From contig CAMAQL010000006.1 in the NCBI GenBank assembly GCA_945860605.1, forward strand, positions 1-50,180: a stretch of 50,180 nucleotides of DNA, read 5' to 3'. Below, piece after piece: positions 17,098 to 23,515 of this stretch. This DNA is from Chitinophaga pinensis. Its GTDB lineage: Bacteria > Bacteroidota > Bacteroidia > Chitinophagales > Chitinophagaceae. The notes beneath the pieces were generated by a model. It was given only the letters and a program-made list of their open reading frames with translations, ran no database searches and was not told the origin of the DNA. The first letter of the stretch is position 1. Each line of letters opens with the position of its first letter. The position numbers were made by a program, and so were the translations under genes.

Positions 17098-17910
17098 TTA
17101 ATGTGCACTTACTATTGGAAAAAATAATTGTTGAATAATGATATATAATCCCATCACTAAAACAAACCAACCAAAACCTTTTTTTAGTTGATTGCCGTCT
17201 ATGCGCTTACTTAATCTGTCGCCTAAAAAAATACCTGCAATGGCGAGTGCGGAAACACTTAATAATAAAGTCCAATTCATTGTACTATTTCCAAGGTCAC
17301 CAGTAAAACCAATCAAAGATTTAGCAGCAATGATTAATAAAGAAGTGCCCACCGCTTGTTTCATCGGAAGCTTGCTCAACATTACCAAAGCTGGGATAAT
17401 TAAAAATCCTCCACCTGCACCTACTAGTCCAGTTAGCATACCCACCAAGGCACCTTCTAATAATATCAAAGGGTAATTAAATTTTTGACCATCTTCTGTA
17501 ATAGTCTCTTTGCTTGACTTAGAACGAATCATAGAGAAGGATGCCGCGATCATTAATATCGCAAATAGTAACATCATCATTAATGATTTTGTGACCAGGA
17601 GGCCGCCAAATTCACCCAAATCAGAAGGTATTGCAGGGACTAATAATTTTCTAGTAGCATAAACAGAAACGATAGAAGGTATACCAAAGATGATGGCTGT
17701 TTTTAGATCTACAAATCCTTGCTTATACTTGGGCCAAGCACCAACAAGGCTACTTGCACCTACTATAAATAAGGAATAAGCTGTGGCTTGAACCGGTTCA
17801 ACATGAAAAAGATAGACTAAAACAGGAACAGTTAAAATACTACCTCCTCCGCCAATTAAGCCAAGAGAGATACCAATCAAAACTGAAGCTAAATAGCCTA
17901 TTATTTCCAT
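17098..17910 (-). CDS. Sulfite/organosulfur exporter, TauE/SafE family
   Basis: Membrane protein of 270 residues with two homologous halves and about eight membrane segments. Each half begins with a glycine-rich motif: GLIGGGGSILTVPVL at about 17-31 and GLVGAGGGFLIIPALV at about 160-175. These are the marks of TauE/SafE permeases, which move sulfite, sulfoacetate or related anions. In the staphylococcal cst system a TauE-like protein also accompanies persulfide oxidation, which fits the CstB-like gene nearby. It heads a probable operon with the TsdA-like cytochrome. A CRP/FNR-like dyad lies 46-61 bases upstream of its start. Confidence 0.88.
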   Translation of the reverse strand: MEIIGYLASVLIGISLGLIGGGGSILTVPVLVYLFHVEPVQATAYSLFIVGASSLVGAWPKYKQGFVDLKTAIIFGIPSIVSVYATRKLLVPAIPSDLGEFGGLLVTKSLMMMLLFAILMIAASFSMIRSKSSKETITEDGQKFNYPLILLEGALVGMLTGLVGAGGGFLIIPALVMLSKLPMKQAVGTSLLIIAAKSLIGFTGDLGNSTMNWTLLLSVSALAIAGIFLGDRLSKRIDGNQLKKGFGWFVLVMGLYIIIQQLFFPIVSAH

Positions 17911-17926
17911 GTTATATTATTGAACA

Positions 17927-17971
17927 CAAAACTCCTTTTATAAAAATAAAAGGTAGGTGATAAATGTCACC
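17927..17971 (-). promoter_or_regulatory. Candidate activator site and promoter for tauE-tsdA
   Basis: On the minus strand the dyad GGTGA-N6-TCACC (17956-17971) resembles a CRP/FNR-family site. Its centre, 17963.5, is 36.5 bases upstream of the last G of GAGTTTTG (17934-17927), a one-mismatch form of the -7 element TAnnTTTG. This puts the dyad near -41.5 to -43, where class II activators bind. The start codon is 17 bases after the TTTG. The same geometry recurs before the persulfide dioxygenase gene. Confidence 0.5.
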
Positions 17972-18105
17972 CACCCAATTTTTTTAGTAAAAATTTTATT
18001 ATAATTAAATCATCATAAAAGTAAAGAATCTAATTTGGTCTAAGAACTATGTTATAAATGTTGTAAATTGAGTTGAAACTATTCATTAAAAATGATTTCA
18101 CTACC

Positions 18106-18534
18106 ATGAAAAATTTATATCTAATTGCGATGCTTTTTTTGTTAAGCACTAGTGTAGTTGCTACGGCGCAAGATAAACAAGTAAAGTTGCATCAGGTGGT
18201 GATGCAATTAAATACTGCTGATACTGCAGTATGGAGTAGTATGTTGGGGAATATTCGAAATTTTCAAAAAGTTTGGCCAGGAAATGTGAAGATAGAAGTA
18301 GTAGTACATGGTAAGGCTTTGAATTTTTTAGTAGCATCAAAATCCCATTTAGTAGCTGATGTAGAGGCAATGACTAAGCTAGGGGTTGTTTTTAATGCTT
18401 GTGAAAATACCATGAATAAATACGGTATAAAAAAGGAAATGCTTATTCCTTCTGCAAGTTCTGTGCCATCTGGTGTGGCGGAATTAGTTGTGAAGCAAGA
18501 AGAGGGCTGGAGTTATTTAAAAACAGGATATTAG
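18106..18534 (+). CDS. Exported DsrE/DsrF-like protein
   Basis: Protein of 142 residues with a signal peptide (MKNLYLIAML, cleavage near TAQ). The ATG at 18106 starts it, and an in-frame TTG 33 bases upstream is not needed. The mature part has the alternating strand/helix pattern of the DsrE fold: VVMQLNTADT, VEVVVHGKALNFL and GVVFNACENTM. It has a single conserved Cys99, the position that carries sulfur in DsrE/TusD-type carriers. In this exported branch the partner is not known. It is transcribed divergently from the TauE exporter and precedes the persulfide dioxygenase, so a sulfur-carrier or sensing role is plausible. Confidence 0.75.
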   Translation: MKNLYLIAMLFLLSTSVVATAQDKQVKLHQVVMQLNTADTAVWSSMLGNIRNFQKVWPGNVKIEVVVHGKALNFLVASKSHLVADVEAMTKLGVVFNACENTMNKYGIKKEMLIPSASSVPSGVAELVVKQEEGWSYLKTGY

Positions 18535-18552
18535 ATTGTTTCGATTAGTTAG

Positions 18553-18600
18553 ATTTGTGATATATATCACAAATAATAGCAATAATAATATGCAACTTTG
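18553..18600 (+). promoter_or_regulatory. Perfect CRP/FNR-like palindrome and promoter of the persulfide dioxygenase
   Basis: A 22-base perfect palindrome at 18553-18574 has the core TTTGTGATATATATCACAAA, that is TGTGA-N6-TCACA as in CRP/FNR-family sites. Its centre, 18563.5, is 36.5 bases upstream of the last G of CAACTTTG (18593-18600), a one-mismatch TAnnTTTG. No -33 TTG is seen at the normal distance. That is usual for activator-dependent promoters. The start codon of the dioxygenase is at 18676, so the leader is about 70 bases. Confidence 0.6.
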
Positions 18601-18675
18601 TTTTCTGAAATACCTTAACTAGGTTTTCAACAAAGAAAAAGAACACATTATTAATATCATTAAAAAAGTAGCAGT

Positions 18676-20067
18676 ATGTTTTTTCAACATGTATACGACA
18701 AAACTTTAGCACAAGCTAGTTATTTCATAGGCTGTCAAAAAGATGGTGTAGCTGCAGTCATTGACCCAAAGCGCGATATCGACACATATATTGAAATTGC
18801 GAAACAAAATAATATTCAAATCACGCATATTTTTGAAACCCATATTCATGCCGATTTTTTAGCAGGTTCTCGTGAGTTAGCTGCTGTAACAGGTGCTAAA
18901 ATGTATTTATCAGATGAAGGTGGAGCAGGATGGGAATATGAATTTGCGCATGAAGGTTTAAAGCATGGCACAGAAGTGATGGTTGGAAATTTAAAGATCG
19001 AAGTACTACATACACCTGGACATACGCCAGAGAGTATTAGTTTTTTATTGACTGATACACCAGCAAGTCAAGAGCCAGTGATGTTATTTACAGGCGACTT
19101 TGTATTTGTGGGAGATATTGGTCGTCCAGATTTATTGGAAAAAGCAGCAGGCATGATAGGCACCCAAGAAAAAGGGGCAGAAGCAATGTACAATTCAATT
19201 CATTTGTTTACAGACCTACCAGACTTTATACAAGTATGGCCTGGACATGGCGCAGGATCGGCTTGTGGCAAGGCTTTGGGTGCTGTACCAAGTACAACAA
19301 TTGGATATGAGAAAAAAAGAAACTGGGCATTTCAGTATGGTACAGACAAAGCCGGTTTCGTACAATTTTTATTGACAGATCAACCTGAGCCGCCTAAGTA
19401 CTTTGCAAAAATGAAGGAATTGAATAAAGTTAATCGTCCTTTATTAACCGAAGTGCCAAAGATTAAAGAATTATTGAATGCAGATTTAAAGTCTGCCATG
19501 GATAAAGGTATCAAAGTGATTGATACAAGAAATAAATTAGAGTTTCAAAATGGTTTCATTCCAGGAAGTATCAATATTCAAGGCAATAATGCCTTTGCTA
19601 CCTGGATGGGTTGGTTTATTTCTTATGACGAACAATTTATTTTAGTTGCAGCGCCAAATCAAATGGATGATCTAACAAGAAAATTGATGCGTATTGGTCT
19701 AGATAATATTTTAGGATTTGTAGATGCTTCTAAAATTAGTCAAGTGTATACTGGAACCTTAGCACAATCTAATATGGTTACGATTGATACAGTGAAAGCG
19801 AATAAGGATGCTGAAATAATTGATATAAGAGGTGTTGCTGAATTTAATAGCGGACATATTGCAGGTGCTAAAAATGTATTTGTTGGAACCCTATTGCAAA
19901 ACTTAGATCAAGTTCCAAAAGACAAGCCAGTAATCGTGCATTGTCAAGGTGGGGATAGGGCTGCAATAGGCTATTCTTTACTCGTTAAAGAAGGCTATAC
20001 CAATATTTCCAATTATAGTGGCGGTATCAATGAGTGGGTTGCTGCTCAACAACCAATTGTGAGTTAG
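18676..20067 (+). CDS. Persulfide dioxygenase-rhodanese fusion, CstB-like
   Basis: Cytoplasmic enzyme of 463 residues. The N-terminal metallo-beta-lactamase domain (1-245) has ETHIHADF (His56, His58, Asp60), HTPGHTPES (His117) and TGDFVFVGD (Asp142), the mononuclear iron set of ETHE1-type persulfide dioxygenases. A first rhodanese-like domain (about 265-365) lacks the catalytic Cys and reads VAAPNQM at that loop. The second (about 370-463) has HCQGGDR with Cys423. This order, active MBL, pseudo-rhodanese and active rhodanese, is that of staphylococcal CstB, which turns persulfides into sulfite and thiosulfate. The TsdA and TauE genes next door could handle those products. The gene has its own promoter with a perfect CRP/FNR-like dyad. 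Confidence 0.9.
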   Translation: MFFQHVYDKTLAQASYFIGCQKDGVAAVIDPKRDIDTYIEIAKQNNIQITHIFETHIHADFLAGSRELAAVTGAKMYLSDEGGAGWEYEFAHEGLKHGTEVMVGNLKIEVLHTPGHTPESISFLLTDTPASQEPVMLFTGDFVFVGDIGRPDLLEKAAGMIGTQEKGAEAMYNSIHLFTDLPDFIQVWPGHGAGSACGKALGAVPSTTIGYEKKRNWAFQYGTDKAGFVQFLLTDQPEPPKYFAKMKELNKVNRPLLTEVPKIKELLNADLKSAMDKGIKVIDTRNKLEFQNGFIPGSINIQGNNAFATWMGWFISYDEQFILVAAPNQMDDLTRKLMRIGLDNILGFVDASKISQVYTGTLAQSNMVTIDTVKANKDAEIIDIRGVAEFNSGHIAGAKNVFVGTLLQNLDQVPKDKPVIVHCQGGDRAAIGYSLLVKEGYTNISNYSGGINEWVAAQQPIVS

Positions 20068-20124
20068 ACTGGGATGAATTAAAAACAAGACTCAACAATT
20101 AATAAGGTAATTTGTTATTATCAC

Positions 20125-20271
20125 ATGAAAGGAGTTAAAAAACAAGATCTGCCAGAAAAAATATGCAAAGCCTGTGGTCGTCCATTTAGTTGGCGAAAAA
20201 AATGGGAAAGGTGTTGGGACGAAGTACAATATTGTAGCGAAGGATGTAAGAAGCAGAAACTTAAAAAATAA
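20125..20271 (+). CDS. DUF2256 protein, small zinc-ribbon-like
   Basis: Short protein of 48 residues. It reads KICKACGRPFSWRKKWERC in its middle, then WDEVQYCSEGCK. The four cysteines, two in CKAC and two in CSEGC, would bind a metal such as zinc. The near-exact agreement with the DUF2256 pattern, including RPFSWRKKW, makes it a real gene despite its size. DUF2256 genes often lie near photolyase-family genes, as here, and the role is unknown. It starts 57 bases after the dioxygenase stop and ends before a strong hairpin. Confidence 0.88.
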   Translation: MKGVKKQDLPEKICKACGRPFSWRKKWERCWDEVQYCSEGCKKQKLKK

Positions 20272-20324
20272 TTTTAATTTAAGAAATCTGTATAAAACGA
20301 AATTATTTCTAGAATAGAAAATCT

Positions 20325-20356
20325 GATAGCGCGATGATTCACCGCGCTATCTTTTT
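20325..20356 (+). terminator. Intrinsic terminator after DUF2256
   Basis: GATAGCGCG (20325-20333), a 9-base loop and CGCGCTATC (20343-20351) form a perfect stem, followed by five T residues. The right arm overlaps the stop region of the convergent DUF2805 gene. Confidence 0.85.
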
Positions 20357-20667
20357 GAAATTTTATTACCACTCGTTTTTTGTCTACTACACTTAAATCT
20401 TATCACATCCGTATTTCTTAATACCGCATGCTTGGTTTTTCTGGAAGCCATTCGTTTACGCCACATTCTAAAACTAGAGGGCTTTGAGTTGGCACGCATG
20501 AATTCAATCACTTCTTTTTCACTCAATCCAAATTGAAATTGAATCGCTTCAAAAGGCGTACGATCCTCCCAGGCCATTTCAATAATGCGGTCTCTATCTT
20601 TCTCGACCCATTCAGATCTTAAAATTGGTTCTGCAGGCCTTGGATTGATCAAAGTTATTTTTTCCAT
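20347..20667 (-). CDS. DUF2805 / TIGR03643-family protein
   Basis: Basic protein of 106 residues. The middle section, DRIIEMAWEDRTPFEAIQFQFGL, SEKEVIEFMRANSKPSSF and WRKRMASRKTKH, matches the DUF2805 (TIGR03643) pattern closely and resembles a helix-turn-helix. Its function is unknown. The gene lies 13 bases after the photolyase-family gene on the same strand, so it is probably co-transcribed. DUF2805, DUF2256 and photolyase-type genes are frequent neighbours in light-exposed bacteria. The N-terminal 20 residues and the basic tail fall outside the domain. Confidence 0.85.
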   Translation of the reverse strand: MEKITLINPRPAEPILRSEWVEKDRDRIIEMAWEDRTPFEAIQFQFGLSEKEVIEFMRANSKPSSFRMWRKRMASRKTKHAVLRNTDVIRFKCSRQKTSGNKISKR

Positions 20668-20680
20668 TGTACTTTATCTT

Positions 20681-22177
20681 TTACTTTAATGCTTTTAAAA
20701 ATTTTTCTGCGTTGTTCAAATGATTTGCTCTTTTTTCTTCCGGCATTTTATCCCAAGTGCTTAATAACATTGCCCATCTTGGATTTTTTGAAAACACTAT
20801 ACGCTGCTTAGATAAAAAGCGCCAAAATAAGCCATCCCAAGTTGCTTGCCATTCCCCTTTAGGAAAATCACCCATTTTCATTAAATAATTGGATCCACAA
20901 ATATAGGGCTTGGTGGTGATCATGCCTCCATCTGCAAACTGAGACATGCCATAGACATTGGGTACCATCACCCAGTCATAAGCGTCGATATACATTTCCA
21001 TAAACCACTGGTATACCTCGTCTGGTGCAATTTCACAGAGTAACATGAAATTTCCCAAGACCATCAGTCTTTCAATATGATGATTGTAACCTGACTCAAG
21101 TAATTTTTTGATGCTGATATCTATTGGATCAATTCCGGTTGTACCATCATAAAAAGATTGAGGCATTTTTTTAGTAAAGCCCCAGAAATTTTTTGTTCTT
21201 TGTTGACTACCAATTTTACGATAGGTTAATTGTACAAATTCTCTCCATCCAATAATTTGCCTCACAATGCCTTCGATACTATTGATAGGAGCTTTTGCTT
21301 TTTGATAAGCCTGCAATAATGCTTGTAAAAATTCAGCAGGTTGGATTAGTCCCACATTGATCAAAGGACTTAGTACACTATGAAACAAAGTTTTTTCTGC
21401 CATCACCATCGCATCCTCATATATACCAAATTGATCAAGCTTTTCAGCAATGAATAAGTTCATTGCTTTTTTCGCATCGGCCTGTGTCACTGGATAATAC
21501 AAGCCTATATTTGCTGCATTAAAAGGCGCATCCAATTTACCTGGATTATTTTTAAAATTTACTTTTACATATTGCTTCGCTTCTTCAATGTATTTATTGG
21601 ATTCAAAAAAATGAATCGGAGGGATAGGCGTGTTTTTTGGAATTTTTTTTCTGTTCTCTACATCAAAACTCCATTGCCCACCAACAGGACTGCCATCTTT
21701 TTCAATTAAAATTTTCCTTTGTTTACGCTGCTCTGTATAAAAACTTGTTTGGAAATAGGTTTTCTTATTGCCAAGCAGCTCAATGCTTGCAGGTAAATTA
21801 TTTAAAAAATTAGGACTTGGTAAGTAGGTTAATTCAATTCCACAAAGTGAAGATGCTTTTTTTAATTGTTTATCTAATAAGTAATCACAAGGATCATATA
21901 ATTTAATTTTTTTTACACCTTTTGATTTAAGCATATTAACCAATTTAGCCATCTTCGAATTTTGGTCTTTGGCTTCTATATAATGACAATCACATCCTTT
22001 CTGAGCAAGTTGTGATGCATAATATTTCATAGAAGCTCTGTGAAACAAAATTTTCTGTTGATGAAATTGATATTTTAAAAAAAACAGATCTGATTCAATG
22101 AGGTAAATAACGCCACCATCAGGTCCTAATTCAGACTGATCAAAAAGTTGATGTGGGAATACGAGCTGTACTTGCAT
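20681..22177 (-). CDS. Cryptochrome/photolyase-family protein of the bacterial PhrB (FeS-BCP) branch, without the CxxC cluster segment
   Basis: Flavoprotein of 498 residues related to bacterial (6-4) photolyases and cryptochromes. The N-terminal alpha/beta domain (about 1-170) starts VQLVFPHQLF and has SDLFFLKY and HRASMKYYA, as in the deoxyribodipyrimidine-photolyase-related family. The helical FAD domain has GWREFVQL, LMVLGNFMLL and PNVYGMSQFADGGM. In PhrB-type proteins the segment after MSDY carries CxxC and a later Cys that bind a 4Fe-4S cluster. Here it reads MGDFPKGEWQATWDGLFW with no cysteine, so the cluster is probably absent. It heads an operon with DUF2805. Whether it repairs DNA or senses light cannot be told from sequence. 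Confidence 0.88.
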   Translation of the reverse strand: MQVQLVFPHQLFDQSELGPDGGVIYLIESDLFFLKYQFHQQKILFHRASMKYYASQLAQKGCDCHYIEAKDQNSKMAKLVNMLKSKGVKKIKLYDPCDYLLDKQLKKASSLCGIELTYLPSPNFLNNLPASIELLGNKKTYFQTSFYTEQRKQRKILIEKDGSPVGGQWSFDVENRKKIPKNTPIPPIHFFESNKYIEEAKQYVKVNFKNNPGKLDAPFNAANIGLYYPVTQADAKKAMNLFIAEKLDQFGIYEDAMVMAEKTLFHSVLSPLINVGLIQPAEFLQALLQAYQKAKAPINSIEGIVRQIIGWREFVQLTYRKIGSQQRTKNFWGFTKKMPQSFYDGTTGIDPIDISIKKLLESGYNHHIERLMVLGNFMLLCEIAPDEVYQWFMEMYIDAYDWVMVPNVYGMSQFADGGMITTKPYICGSNYLMKMGDFPKGEWQATWDGLFWRFLSKQRIVFSKNPRWAMLLSTWDKMPEEKRANHLNNAEKFLKALK

Positions 22178-22236
22178 TCATTTTAAACATTTTACAGCTA
22201 AAATTGTTCATTGAGTAGTACAATTAATGCCTATCA

Positions 22237-23433
22237 ATGAATATCACTTACGCTGCGCTTTTAGAGCAGGTCAAAGCTTATCAACCCGGGAAATACCATA
22301 CCACAAGGAATTATACCAATGGTGCAGTAACTAGCTGGTCACCCTATATCTCGAGGGGATTACTGAGTCCAGTCTTAGCGATGGAGCAGCTCAAGAAGAA
22401 GCATTCTAAACAAGAATGGATTGGATTGATGCAACAAATGGCATGGCGTGAGTACTTTCAACGAGTTTGGCAACAAAAAGGCGACTTGATTTTACAAGAC
22501 CTAAAATCAGCTCAAGCTAAAGTGGTACTAGAATCCCTACCAATCCCAATGAGTGAGGGCAACACGGGTATTCAAGCACTTGACAATGCAATTCATCAAT
22601 TATATGATACAGGCTATTTACACAATCATGTAAGAATGTATATTTCGATGTTGCATTCTAATATTTTTAAAGCAGCATGGTTGCCTGGCGCCAAGTGGAT
22701 GTATGCAAATTTATTAGACCATGACCCTGCAGCAAATTTTTTAAGTTGGCAATGGGTAGCAGGAACTTTTAGTAGTAAACAATATATAGCCAATCAAGAA
22801 AACATCAATAAATATACCAATACAAAACAACTGGGTACTTTTTTAGATACTGAATATGAATATTTGCAAACTTCCATTTTTGATCATTCAGATACAATTA
22901 AACCACTCCATAATGCAAAATGGGCGGATCCCTTAGATCAAGCATTTGAGATAGACACCATGGCTATTTTGAAAAATATTGAAAAGACAAATCAAACAAA
23001 TATTTTTGATAACAAAACTGTTTTATCTAATCAACCTTTTTGTATTTATAATAGTTTTAATTTGGATCCCCTCTGGCATGCTGACGAGTCAATGAATCGC
23101 ATTTTATTACTAGAGCCCAATCATTTTGAACAATTTCCTGTGACAAAAAAAGTACTACAATTTGTTATTGATTTAGCCACAACCAATATTCCAGGTTTGC
23201 AAATTTTTTTAGGTAATTTTGAAGATTTATTCCAGCATATTGAAACAATATCAATGAGCGATAAAAAAATTACTTCTGAAAAAAGCAATGCTATCATTTA
23301 TTCTAAAGAACATCCTACAACTCAGCATTACCAAGGTATACAGGAAACAAGAGATTGGTTATTTCCAGAAGTCAATGGCTATTATCCAAGCTTTTTTGGG
23401 TATTGGAAAAAATGTGAACGCTATATAAAATAA
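22237..23433 (+). CDS. Photolyase-like FAD-domain protein with alpha/beta domain at the C-terminus
   Basis: Protein of 398 residues that begins directly with the FAD-binding helical domain of photolyases. Motifs are TRNYTNGAVTSWSPYISRG, WREYFQRVW, HNHVRMY (flavin and lesion pocket) and SWQWVAGTFSSKQY, all before residue 200. There is no N-terminal antenna domain. Instead the last 120 residues, RILLLEPNHFEQFPV to FFGYWKKCERY, look like an alpha/beta domain, giving a circularly permuted order. Proteins of this type are known in Bacteroidota as FAD-binding domain-containing proteins of uncertain activity. The gene is divergent from the other photolyase-family gene, with a shared 59-base promoter region. 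Confidence 0.85.
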   Translation: MNITYAALLEQVKAYQPGKYHTTRNYTNGAVTSWSPYISRGLLSPVLAMEQLKKKHSKQEWIGLMQQMAWREYFQRVWQQKGDLILQDLKSAQAKVVLESLPIPMSEGNTGIQALDNAIHQLYDTGYLHNHVRMYISMLHSNIFKAAWLPGAKWMYANLLDHDPAANFLSWQWVAGTFSSKQYIANQENINKYTNTKQLGTFLDTEYEYLQTSIFDHSDTIKPLHNAKWADPLDQAFEIDTMAILKNIEKTNQTNIFDNKTVLSNQPFCIYNSFNLDPLWHADESMNRILLLEPNHFEQFPVTKKVLQFVIDLATTNIPGLQIFLGNFEDLFQHIETISMSDKKITSEKSNAIIYSKEHPTTQHYQGIQETRDWLFPEVNGYYPSFFGYWKKCERYIK

Positions 23434-23467
23434 AAAAAACGCTCTGAAATTTCGGAGCGTTTTTTTT
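23432..23467. terminator. Bidirectional terminator between convergent genes
   Basis: AAACGCTC (23437-23444) pairs with GAGCGTTT (23455-23462), and GAAA/TTTC extends the stem inward. A run of eight A precedes it and eight T follow it, so it can stop transcripts from both sides. Confidence 0.9.
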
Positions 23468-23515
23468 GCTATCTTTTTTTGAATTTATTCAATTGAACAA
23501 GTTCAAATTAGAGTT

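Noticed and set aside
17934..17953. CCTTTTA and TAAAAGG inverted repeat with a 6-base loop before tauE
   Set aside because: The stem is nearly all A and T, no T tract follows on the strand that would matter, and it lies in a divergent promoter region. It is more likely chance in AT-rich DNA.
18553..18574. The perfect palindrome read as a terminator of the DsrE-like gene
   Set aside because: There is no loop, no GC stem and no T tract after it. Its TGTGA-N6-TCACA form and its distance to a promoter element fit a protein-binding site much better.
20681..22177. Classical class I CPD photolyase
   Set aside because: The N-terminal domain (VQLVFPHQLF) and the FAD-domain motifs (LMVLGNF, GMSQFADGG) belong to the bacterial PhrB branch, not to class I enzymes.
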